Part shown: positions 53,247 through 59,785 of the stretch, piece by piece
Numbering within the stretch: the stretch's first letter is position 1
How the letters are laid out: each line of letters begins with the position of its first letter
Source: Akkermansia muciniphila
GTDB taxonomy: Bacteria > Verrucomicrobiota > Verrucomicrobiia > Verrucomicrobiales > DEV007
NCBI GenBank assembly: GCA_945883495.1
Contig: CAMCXS010000024.1
Span: 1 to 64,000 of the forward strand
Reading direction: 5' to 3'
Length of the DNA: 64,000 bases
Program-made: the position numbers and the translations under genes
The notes under the pieces: model-generated
The model's database searches: none
What the model saw: only the letters and a program-made list of their open reading frames with translations
What the model was told of the DNA's origin: nothing

Positions 53247-53678
53247 TCAATCGTTGAGTGCACGGTTCATTTCGTCGAGCACGCTTCTCGACGCGTAACT
53301 GGGCCTTCCACGGCGCTTCCTGATCGGACGAAACGCCTCTAGCTGATCTTTCGACCTGACCAGCTTCTTTACACCTGCCTCGCTCATACCCAGCTTTTCC
53401 ACGAACATGATTTCGGAACCATGCTCAAGGGGAAAGTGGATCACATCAAGATTACGAAGCCCCCGGAACTTAATGGTAACATTCTTCCCAAAAGGGTTCT
53501 CGTATTCGGTCTCGCTCTGCTCTCCGATCTCCAGAGCCCTCATGTATGCCACCTCGGGACAAGATGCTTCTACGAGTACGTGGTTGATGTGAATGATGTT
53601 GCGCTTCGATCCCTCCACCCGAATCTCCTCAATGATTTGGGCGAGAAACCATTGAGCGTCGTCTGGAACGTATGCCAT
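53247..53678 (-). CDS. DUF4288 domain protein
   Basis: 143 residues. The first 85 follow the DUF4288 pattern: 'WFLAQIIEEIRVEGSKRNI', 'INHVLVEASCPEVAYMRALEIG', 'ETEYENPFGKNVTIKFRGLRNL', 'HGSEIMFVE'. A basic C-terminus follows ('RPIRKRRGRPSYASRS'). Function unknown; members occur in accessory regions. It stands alone, and base use is slightly more AT-rich than the core genes around it. Confidence 0.8.
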   Translation of the reverse strand: MAYVPDDAQWFLAQIIEEIRVEGSKRNIIHINHVLVEASCPEVAYMRALEIGEQSETEYENPFGKNVTIKFRGLRNLDVIHFPLEHGSEIMFVEKLGMSEAGVKKLVRSKDQLEAFRPIRKRRGRPSYASRSVLDEMNRALND

Positions 53679-53851
53679 AAATGCTACCTAGTTTATGCCG
53701 AACGTTCAAGCGCTGGCACCGCTGGGGCGGGGGTGAGCGTGGAAACGGGATGACGGGTTGAAGTTACGGAACACAAAGACGACAAAGCAGCCCCAGCGGT
53801 TGTCCAGCCGCGCCTTGTTCGCCCCTGTCTGTTGCCGCTGGTTCATAATTC

Positions 53852-54391
53852 TTATCTTCCTCCGAACAGCTTAGAAAAGAAGCCCTTCTCTTTCGGTGCA
53901 GTTGAGGGCGATTGCGGGAGTGGTGGTGGAGTAGACGGAGGGGTATTCTGAGTCGAGGCCCCACCGGAGCCATACTGGATCATTCCTAGATACCAATGAT
54001 GAACGTTATCCTCCTCGCCATTGATGAGCCGCTTGTAAACACGTGCCGACGGAAAGCTCTTGAATCCTCCACCAAAACTTAGTGTAGGCGTCCTTCCATC
54101 AGAGACTCCCCAAGCGCCGCCACGATTGCGTCGGTAGGTCTCGCCGAGATAGCTGCCAAACATCGAGCAAAACTGCTCAATATCGTCCTCTGACGGTTTG
54201 GAAGCGGGCATACTCAGATGGAGCAAGTGAAGAATGTTCTCAATCTCAGGAACGAAAGCCTCGGAATAGTCAGCATTCTTGCCAAACTTGTGTTGGATGA
54301 ACTTTACGCAAAAATCAGCACTCCGGGTAGCAACCTGCTGGAGTTCCGGGTCTGCTTGAAAGTAAATCCCTGATGAAGTGAGATCGGACAT
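53852..54391 (-). CDS. Hypothetical protein with C-terminal Pro-rich tail
   Basis: 179 residues from the ATG at 54391. Residues 1-130 are a soluble domain with 'ADFCVKFIQHKFGKNADYSE' and 'FGSYLGETYRRNRGGAWGV', of the type seen in small cytoplasmic proteins carried in accessory loci. A low-complexity Pro/Ser/Thr stretch follows, ending in 'KEKGFFSKLFGGR', an amphipathic basic motif. Not recognised further. Codon use is more AT-rich than in the core genes, which fits a transferred region. Confidence 0.65.
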   Translation of the reverse strand: MSDLTSSGIYFQADPELQQVATRSADFCVKFIQHKFGKNADYSEAFVPEIENILHLLHLSMPASKPSEDDIEQFCSMFGSYLGETYRRNRGGAWGVSDGRTPTLSFGGGFKSFPSARVYKRLINGEEDNVHHWYLGMIQYGSGGASTQNTPPSTPPPLPQSPSTAPKEKGFFSKLFGGR

Positions 54392-54801
54392 GGTATCTTT
54401 GAGTTGGGCGAACGTATTTATTCGTAGGGCGGCGGGCGGAGATATCCGCTTCGGCCTCACCGTTCCAGAATGGGGTGATTCCCCCGTTGGTGCAAGGAAA
54501 TTCCGGGCGAGAGGTGCGTCTATCAGGGCAGCGGCAATGGTGCTTTCAGGACTGCATCGGCGGTGCTGATATCACCGTTACCTACGGTGGCGGTGAGTGA
54601 CGGATGACAGCTTGGAGCCGGCAGGGAACCTGTTCGGTCTGGCCACGGTGGCGCGAAAGCCGCCCTCCGTCGCTTTTCCCCGGCAAAGCCCGATGCAGTC
54701 AGTCGTTCTGAACCGAAGATACGCTCATGTGAACACTTTTCATTTGACGCAGCAGCAAGCCTCTGCTTGTGGTCATGGTGATGACAACGGAAGGAGGAAC
54801 A
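54392..54801. other. Leader region upstream of the integrase relic
   Basis: A 410-bp gap. Its left part shows nothing clear. Its centre contains the structured candidate at 54573-54674. Its right end carries a strong ribosome site (ggaaggagg) directly before the ATG at 54802. Confidence 0.6.
54573..54674 (+). ncRNA. Candidate structured RNA in the integrase leader
   Basis: On the plus strand there is a hairpin CACCGT-TACCT-ACGGTG (54573-54589). A three-way-junction-like fold follows. An outer 9-bp stem AGTGACGGA/TCCGTCGCT (54596-54604 with 54666-54674, one G-U) encloses a hairpin with CAGG-GAA-CCTG (54622-54632) and a hairpin GGTGGC-GCGAAA-GCCGCC (54647-54664). It lies about 130 bp before the integrase start. 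Pairing was found by eye; no match to a known riboswitch or RNA family is claimed. Confidence 0.4.
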
Positions 54802-54992
54802 ATGCATGCGCGGTGGTGTTGGCGAAAGGATCTGGCGGAGTTTCGTGGTTTGACGGATCGGGAGCGGACTGGGTTTTTGTTGGTGTTGGAATGGTTTGAG
54901 AACTTTCGTTTGCGTCATGAACTCGAAGCGGGGCGTGATGCCGCCCGGGCATTCTGGCGCTCCGAGGTGATCGGGGAAGGACGCCAACGGGA

Positions 54993-55068
54993 CCACCCGC
55001 CGCGGTAGCGGCAAACCTGAATGCCGAAGGCTAACTGGGGGAGCCTGCGATCAGCAGGATAAGGGTGG
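54993..55068 (+). other. Cloverleaf-like insertion in the integrase relic
   Basis: A 76-nt self-complementary segment. The outer stem CCACCC/GGGTGG (54993-54998 with 55063-55068) encloses hairpins GCCGC-GGTA-GCGGC (54999-55012), AGGCT..AGCCT (55028-55046) and CCTGC-GATCA-GCAGG (55044-55058, sharing three bases with the previous one). Removing about 72 bp (roughly 54994-55065) rejoins the integrase frame. It contains stops in all the codon positions that matter (TAG, TGA, TAA). It is not a tRNA: no T-loop consensus. Confidence 0.5.
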
Positions 55069-55607
55069 CAACTGGAGCAGTGGGCCGACGCCATCAAATG
55101 GTATCTCGCGTGGTTGGCGGCTTGCGCGGAGGAAGGCGGGGATCACCGGAGCTTGCCGGAGCGAGTCAGGGCGGCGGTGAATGCCGCGTGCGCACGGCGC
55201 GGGTTGGCCCGTCGCACCAAGCTTTGTTATGGAGGTTGGGTGGCGCGGTACGCCAGCTTTGCCGGGGAGGAGCGAGAGGTGATTCGAGTGGAGACGGCAA
55301 CGCGCTTCCTGACCTCAGTCGTGAAGGATGAGGATTGTGCCTACGCGACGCAAAAGCAGGCGCTCAATGCGTTGGCATTCTTTTTCAAGCATGTCTGCGG
55401 AGTGGAGGATCCGGTGTTCGGGGTGAAGCTGCGCAAGACCGGGGTGCGAGTTCCGGTTGTCCTTTCGCAGGGGGAGACGCAACGGCTCATGGAGACGTTA
55501 GAGAGTGCGGAGCAGGAGCCAGAGCAAAAGGGCCGCTATGCCTTGGCGGCGCGGCTGCAATATGGGGCGGGGTTGCGGCTGTCCGAGCTGGTGCGGCTAC
55601 GGATCAA

Positions 55608-55802
55608 CCTTGAAAGGAAGATAGTAGCCTCGCACAAAGCCACTAAGGCACGAAGTAGATGCAGGATCACCTGGCTTGTAGGTAGGATCTGGGGCTCACC
55701 CGATAGATGAATCGCCAAAATGCCCAAATGTGATTTTCCACCAGATTCTTTGTGCCTTCGTGGCTTTGTGCGAGCCCAAACCATTCCCGGATTTAGGATC
55801 AA
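55608..55802. mobile_element. MITE-like insertion with 7-bp target duplication
   Basis: The 7-bp target GGATCAA occurs at 55601-55607 and again at 55796-55802. Between them sits an element with near-perfect 26-bp inverted arms: 'cgcacaaagccactaaggcacgaag' at 55631-55655 and its complement at 55748-55772. Deleting 195 bp restores an uninterrupted integrase frame (..LVRLRI-KDVDLD..). The element encodes nothing of its own. It is a clean example of a non-autonomous element that hit a gene. Confidence 0.85.
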
Positions 55803-55983
55803 GGACGTGGACCTGGATCGCGGCACGGTCACGGTGCGCCAAGGCAAGGGCGACAAAGACCGCATGTCCGTCTTGCCTCGAAGTTTGCGATCCCAAGTGG
55901 CGGCGCAAATCGAGCGGGCTCGGGAGGTGTGGACGTGGGACCAGACTGCCGGACTGGCCGGAGTCTACCTGCCAGGAGGCTTG

Positions 55984-56317
55984 GATGACCGGGAGGAGCG
56001 TCCGTCCCCAAAAGCGCCGCCGCGCGCCGAAACGTCGCGACGCACGGGCGAACCACGATGCGCCGTGCCCGCCGTGGCGTGAGCATCGCCGCGACCGATA
56101 CGAGGGAGAGCTATCTGGGATTCTGCAGCAAGCGGCAGTCAACCCGCTTACCTGTCGCTTATCGCCGTGCTCGGGATCGGGAGCGATGGCGGTGGAGATG
56201 GGTGCCGCGATTGGCGATTCCCGCGCGAACGCGGAAGTATGTTCTCGGGATCGGCTCTTGGGCGGGCCAATTCTGGAAGGACCGCAACGGTTCTGCGGGC
56301 GGGGGCGCTGCTTTCCC
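55984..56317. other. Decayed integrase 3' region
   Basis: No intact gene. Faint similarity to the end of the integrase may persist in shifting frames ('RERWRWRWVPRLAIPARTRK' near 56180-56240 recalls the 'W.W.FPAR' block), suggesting a further insertion or frameshifts after 55983. It ends where array 2 begins. Confidence 0.35.
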
Positions 56318-56574
56318 TAATTACAAAAACCCACGTCCATGTGTCGGCGGCACTTTTCTAATTACAAAACCGATGATTACACATGTCGGCGCCACTTTCC
56401 TAATTACGAAAATGCCATTTACAATTGTCGGCGGCATTTTCCTAATTAGGAAAACCATGATTACAATTGTCGCCGCCTCATTTGTAATTAGAAAAACCAC
56501 GTTTACACATGTCGGCGGCACTTTTCTAATTAGGAAAATGGCGCCGACGTTTGTTTTCGCCTCAAACCTAATTA
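56318..56574. repeat. Array 2: TAATTA palindromes at 42-bp pitch
   Basis: Seven TAATTA cores are centred at 56320.5, 56361.5, 56403.5, 56445.5, 56487.5, 56529.5 and 56571.5: one step of 41 and five of 42 bp. The best copy extends to the perfect 18-bp palindrome TTTTCCTAATTAGGAAAA (56437-56454). Four units also carry a second small palindrome (ACATGT or CAATTG) 21-22 bp after the core. Between them is a fairly conserved 'GTCGGCGGCA'. Both strands are open because 42 is divisible by three. The array ends 188 bp before the helical gene at 56762. Confidence 0.9.
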
Positions 56575-56694
56575 TCTCCCGGCGATTCCCACCGGTTTCG
56601 GCCATTTCTCCCCGTCGCAGAGTCGCCGATTCATCGGGTTCTGCTCCAAACCAACGGTGCAGCGCTCCATCGACCGTTGTTCTTGTGCATTTTT

Positions 56695-56725
56695 AGTAAG
56701 TTTTCCTTTACATTCATGACTTACT
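56695..56725. promoter_or_regulatory. Inverted repeat upstream of the 56762 gene
   Basis: AGTAAGT (56695-56701) and ACTTACT (56719-56725) form a perfect inverted pair with a 17-bp spacer in an AT-rich segment, 37 bp before the start codon. The position fits an operator or promoter region for the helical gene; no sigma-70 boxes are certain. Confidence 0.4.
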
Positions 56726-56761
56726 GCATGACGTAGAGAAAAGTCTCACACGATCCCCAAC

Positions 56762-57727
56762 ATGATGTCTGCCTTTTCCGCACAATCGATCGCCGCGAAC
56801 GCCCAGCTCAACCTGATTCAAGTCGTCGATGACGGCCGCGCTCAGGACGATCCCTTCAAACTGTCGACCCGGTTGCGCAAGCAGGTGGATGCCGATTGCG
56901 CGGGTTTGGCGGAATACGATGCGCTGGCGCTGACCATGGAAAGCTCCCGGACCGGGAAGTCCATGGAGGCCCGTGAGCTGCTGGAGACCTTGGAGCGTTT
57001 GGTGCGGGAAGGATACGCCGGGATTGCGGCGATCCGTGCTTCCGAGATCAGCGAGCCCGAACGGATGGAGGTTTTCACCGCTTACGGCTGGGCCAGGGGC
57101 GTGCTCGGGAGATTGCCCGATTCGCGAGTCGTCGGCTTGGCTCGTTTGGGCGTTCGAACTCACACCAATGTGGCGGCTGCATTTCAGTACCCGGCGGAAT
57201 TGGTGCGGGAGCTCGAAGTGGCCTTGCAGCAGTTCGATGCAGTCTCCCCGCAGGTCGGCACCGGCAAGCGTCAAGTGGCGGTGAAGCAGCGCAGCCTGGC
57301 CCTTGAGGCATGTGAGGAGACGCTGACCCAGGTGCGTCACTGGTATTGCGCCGCCACCCGGGAAGGAAGTAAGACCAAAGAACTGGCATTGATCGGCTTT
57401 CAACCACGCCGCCCCCGTCGCAGCTCGGAGACGGTTGCCCTCCACGCGGAGCAGAAAAAGGCCCGCCGCGCAGAACTCGCCGCCCGTCGCGAGGAAGAAA
57501 AAAACAAGAAGCAGGCCGAGAACCTGAAGAGAGTCCAGGCTCGCCACGAGAAACTGAAATCACAATACGATGCCAGCCTGCAAGAACTGGCCCGGCTTGC
57601 GATCGAACCCGATGCGACCGGCAACCAACCGCTGCCTCTCACCAATGTGGGACCCGCCCCCATCCGCACGGCCCGGCCCTCCAACATGGCGCCGGAGGGA
57701 ACGGATCCGGCGCAGCTTTCGTCTTGA
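56762..57727 (+). CDS. Alpha-helical hypothetical protein downstream of array 2
   Basis: 321 residues, not recognised. Residues 1-200 are predicted helical bundles with 'ARELLETLERLVREGYAGI', 'ERMEVFTAYGWARGVLGRL' and 'YPAELVRELEVALQQFDAV', and a 'YCAATREGSKTKELALIGF' block. Residues about 225-290 are a highly charged continuous coiled coil ('KKARRAELAARREEEKNKK'), followed by a Pro-rich tail. No membrane or signal segment; two adjacent ATGs open the frame. It follows array 2 and is not obviously homologous to the helical gene after array 1, although genomic position, size class and helical nature agree. Confidence 0.75.
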   Translation: MMSAFSAQSIAANAQLNLIQVVDDGRAQDDPFKLSTRLRKQVDADCAGLAEYDALALTMESSRTGKSMEARELLETLERLVREGYAGIAAIRASEISEPERMEVFTAYGWARGVLGRLPDSRVVGLARLGVRTHTNVAAAFQYPAELVRELEVALQQFDAVSPQVGTGKRQVAVKQRSLALEACEETLTQVRHWYCAATREGSKTKELALIGFQPRRPRRSSETVALHAEQKKARRAELAARREEEKNKKQAENLKRVQARHEKLKSQYDASLQELARLAIEPDATGNQPLPLTNVGPAPIRTARPSNMAPEGTDPAQLSS

Positions 57728-57753
57728 GGAGCACGTGCCATCCATTCTATTCC

Positions 57754-57826
57754 CGTAGGCCGGACATTCCTGTCTGGCCACTTCAATCGGTTTCGTGTTT
57801 GGCCAGACAGGAATGTCCGGCCTACG
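57754..57826. repeat. Long hairpin element (copy B), perfect 26-bp arms
   Basis: CGTAGGCCGGACATTCCTGT.. (57754-57779) and its exact complement (57801-57826) flank a 21-bp loop. The arms match copy A at 42899-42967; the loops align when one copy is reversed. It begins 27 bp after the stop of the helical gene, so it may act as a bidirectional terminator or be a REP-like element. Confidence 0.9.
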
Positions 57827-57892
57827 AATGCACGATCGCGCGGCTCCCGATTCTCCTTGCCTTCTGGCGCCCGGCTTCGCCATGCTCCGGGC

Positions 57893-58486
57893 ATGCTGGA
57901 AAACCCGAAGGTGATCATCGCATTTCTGACCGGTCTGGTGGCCGGTGGTTTGAGCGTTTGGATTGGGTGTGGCCATGAAACGATCCTGGTGCCCAAGGAT
58001 ACAGACTTGGTCCAGGTGAGCCGCTTTGGCGGCGGCGCGCGGGAGATCTTCGTCAGCGATCTGGATGCCCGGATCCAAGGGGTTGAGACAGCCGAGCAGT
58101 GGGATGAATGGGAACGGAAGCGTGACAACAGCCACTCAGAGGCGGAATCAAAAGCGGCTGCTCCAGCCCCTTCCCCCGCTCCACTCTCCGCCGAGGAGAT
58201 GGCTCAGGTGAAGTTTCATTTACGGATGAGTGGCGGCGATTCGAGCATCTACTTTCATTACGAAATCTTCAACGGCACTTCCAAACGGCTCACCTCGGCA
58301 GAAGTCGTCTTTGAAGGGGTGCAAGATTCGGGAGTCCCCATCCGGCGAGTGGTCGATCTAAAATTCAGAAATGCCCGGTTAGAGCCACAACAAGACGATA
58401 CCGGTGCCGGGTCCATCGACATCGATCTCAGCGAAAACGCCTTCAAGACCGTTGGCTTCAAACTGGTATCGATCACTGGCTATTGA
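57893..58486 (+). CDS. Single-pass membrane hypothetical protein
   Basis: 197 residues from the ATG at 57893. An N-terminal helix ('VIIAFLTGLVAGGLSVWIGCG') ends in a lipobox-like Cys, but the cytoplasmic side is too short to be sure of lipoprotein processing. After a charged, Ala/Pro-rich linker (about 85-105), the C-terminal 90 residues form a beta-sandwich-like domain ('IYFHYEIFNGTSKRLTSAEVV'). Not recognised. It is a single gene between the hairpin element and the MNT/HEPN pair. Confidence 0.6.
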   Translation: MLENPKVIIAFLTGLVAGGLSVWIGCGHETILVPKDTDLVQVSRFGGGAREIFVSDLDARIQGVETAEQWDEWERKRDNSHSEAESKAAAPAPSPAPLSAEEMAQVKFHLRMSGGDSSIYFHYEIFNGTSKRLTSAEVVFEGVQDSGVPIRRVVDLKFRNARLEPQQDDTGAGSIDIDLSENAFKTVGFKLVSITGY

Positions 58487-58618
58487 TGGGCTGGACAAGC
58501 GGCATCTGGCGTCACCGTTCTCCCCTCGTCGTCGCGGAGTTCCATTGACTAACCTCCGGAGCACGAGCACGAGCACGAGCACCGCTTCGCTGAGCACGAT
58601 CCTCCTTAGTTAGCCCTG

Positions 58619-58924
58619 TCAGCCAGCGGGATAGATGAGAATCCCCACCCTTGCGATATGCTCCCGCAGCGGTCCGTAGTGCACGTGTTCCAGTGCCTGC
58701 ACCTCAAAACGGTAAGGCAAGGGCAGCTCGTCTAGCTCCGCCGCGATCGACTCCGCGCGCAGCGGCTGCAAGTCGCCGCCGAGGACAAGATCCACATCGG
58801 AGCGGTCGCCGTGGGTGCCCTTGGCCCGGGAGCCAAACAACGTGGCGCTGGTGACCTCAGGATGACGCCGGAACACGCCGCGAATCATCTCCAGTTCGTC
58901 AGGTTGAAGCGCCGGTCTCTTCAT
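58619..58924 (-). CDS. MNT-type nucleotidyltransferase
   Basis: 101 residues. The minimal nucleotidyltransferase signature 'ATLFGSRAKGTHGDRSDVDLVL' (GSx10DxD) is intact. The partner HEPN gene overlaps by 4 bp upstream. In such pairs (HI0073/HI0074, MntA/HepT) the MNT enzyme can silence the HEPN toxin by nucleotide transfer. This one is a short single-domain form. A (GAGCAC)n run lies 40 bp beyond its stop. Confidence 0.85.
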   Translation of the reverse strand: MKRPALQPDELEMIRGVFRRHPEVTSATLFGSRAKGTHGDRSDVDLVLGGDLQPLRAESIAAELDELPLPYRFEVQALEHVHYGPLREHIARVGILIYPAG

Positions 58925-59340
58925 GGCATGGCCTCTCCTTGCAAGAATTCGTGGATTTGCTCAAACCCCGCCAGATAGCGGGCGTGGATCGCTTCGACAG
59001 CCTGCTCGAACACAAGCGGGCTGTAGGTATGGGAAAGGAGGTTGCGATGGTCGAGCATATCAATCCAGACCTGACCATCGTCGAGAACCTTGGCAGCGAA
59101 GGCGTCTTTCAACACCTGCCGGGGCGTCACGGTGGAAAACACAAACCCGCCCTGCTCTAGATAATCCTTGATGGTCTTCCAAGCCAGTTCGAAGCAGTAC
59201 TCGAATCGTTGGATCACGCCCTCCTTCTCCAGCTGGTTCAAGGCATCGGGACCGTTTTCCATCGCATCACGAAGCAGGACGAATGCCCGATCGAAGTTTT
59301 GAAACCGTTGTTTCCAACGAATGTCCGGGTTCGGCGCCAT
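58921..59340 (-). CDS. HEPN protein (HI0074/HepT-like), partner of the MNT enzyme
   Basis: 139 residues, all-helical. 'QRFEYCFELAWKTIKDYLEQ' is the family signature of HI0074-type substrate-binding proteins. 'DHRNLLSHTYSPLVFEQAVEAI' contains the RNxxxH(T)Y arrangement of HEPN RNases. It is probably the toxin or RNase half of a type VII-like toxin-antitoxin pair, or the substrate-binding half of the transferase. The ATGA overlap with the MNT gene shows coupling. Confidence 0.85.
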   Translation of the reverse strand: MAPNPDIRWKQRFQNFDRAFVLLRDAMENGPDALNQLEKEGVIQRFEYCFELAWKTIKDYLEQGGFVFSTVTPRQVLKDAFAAKVLDDGQVWIDMLDHRNLLSHTYSPLVFEQAVEAIHARYLAGFEQIHEFLQGEAMP

Positions 59341-59393
59341 GAATTCAGGATCGGACTTTGAGTCCTACTTGGCAAGAGGCCCCATCAAGCCAC

Positions 59394-59672
59394 TCAACGC
59401 AGCCCTTTGCGCTGCTGCGCTAGGAACAGCGGCAACAGTTCCCGCTCAATCCACGCAAAGGCTGCCTCCAGCCCGTCCGTTTCGTAAATCATGCCGATTT
59501 GGGCTTCCAAGCCAGTCGGGTTCCCGATCGTGGCGAGGAAGTCATTGGAGGTGAACCGCGTGTGCAGCTCCCCGTCCATTTTGCCCTTCTCGCGCAAAAT
59601 CCACTGCCGCGCGTAGAGCGACAACACGGCATCGCCGATCCACGCTTTTTGACGGCTGGTAGTCAAATCCAT
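59394..59672 (-). CDS. Mini-RNase-III-like protein (paralogue 2)
   Basis: 92 residues, near-identical to the product at 52632-52910 (differences such as T/A at 5, Q/H, M/V and E/G). It has the same RNase-III-type blocks 'KAWIGDAVLSLYARQWIL' and 'GNPTGLEAQIGMIYETDGLEAAF'. DNA similarity fades within about 30 bp outside the coding region on each side. The two copies are in direct orientation about 6.8 kb apart. Confidence 0.7.
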   Translation of the reverse strand: MDLTTSRQKAWIGDAVLSLYARQWILREKGKMDGELHTRFTSNDFLATIGNPTGLEAQIGMIYETDGLEAAFAWIERELLPLFLAQQRKGLR

Positions 59673-59785
59673 GATCCGGCCACCAAAAGCGAGAATGCCG
59701 GATGCGCAAGGAGTTCAAGGGTTCGCCCTGTTTCTTCAGCGCGCGGGTGCGGTAAGCACGGAGCGAATTGCATAATCTGCGGCCG

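Larger units (their letters stand above)
54802..55983 (+). pseudogene. Broken integron-type tyrosine recombinase (integrase)
   Basis: ATG 54802 has a strong ribosome site. The first segment ('FRGLTDRERTGFLLVLEWFE') is the long N-terminal extension seen in integrases of this lineage. After a roughly 72-bp interruption the frame continues with 'WQLEQWADAIKWYLAWLAA', the core-binding domain, 'QALNALAFFFKHVCGV' and the catalytic-Arg block 'LQYGAGLRLSELVRLRI'. A 195-bp insertion then splits the gene; beyond it 'KDVDLDRGTVTVRQGKGDKD' to 'GVYLPGGL' continues in frame. The His-x-x-Arg and Tyr blocks are not recoverable downstream, so it cannot be active as a recombinase. No cassette array is visible. 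Confidence 0.85.

Noticed and set aside
54993..55068. tRNA gene
   Set aside because: Length and cloverleaf-like pairing are suggestive, but there is no TTCRA T-loop, no proper anticodon arm and the acceptor stem is six pairs only.
54802..56574. Functional integron with attC cassette array
   Set aside because: The integrase is broken and lacks its C-terminal catalytic blocks; the downstream repeats are 42-bp palindromes without cassette-like genes between them.
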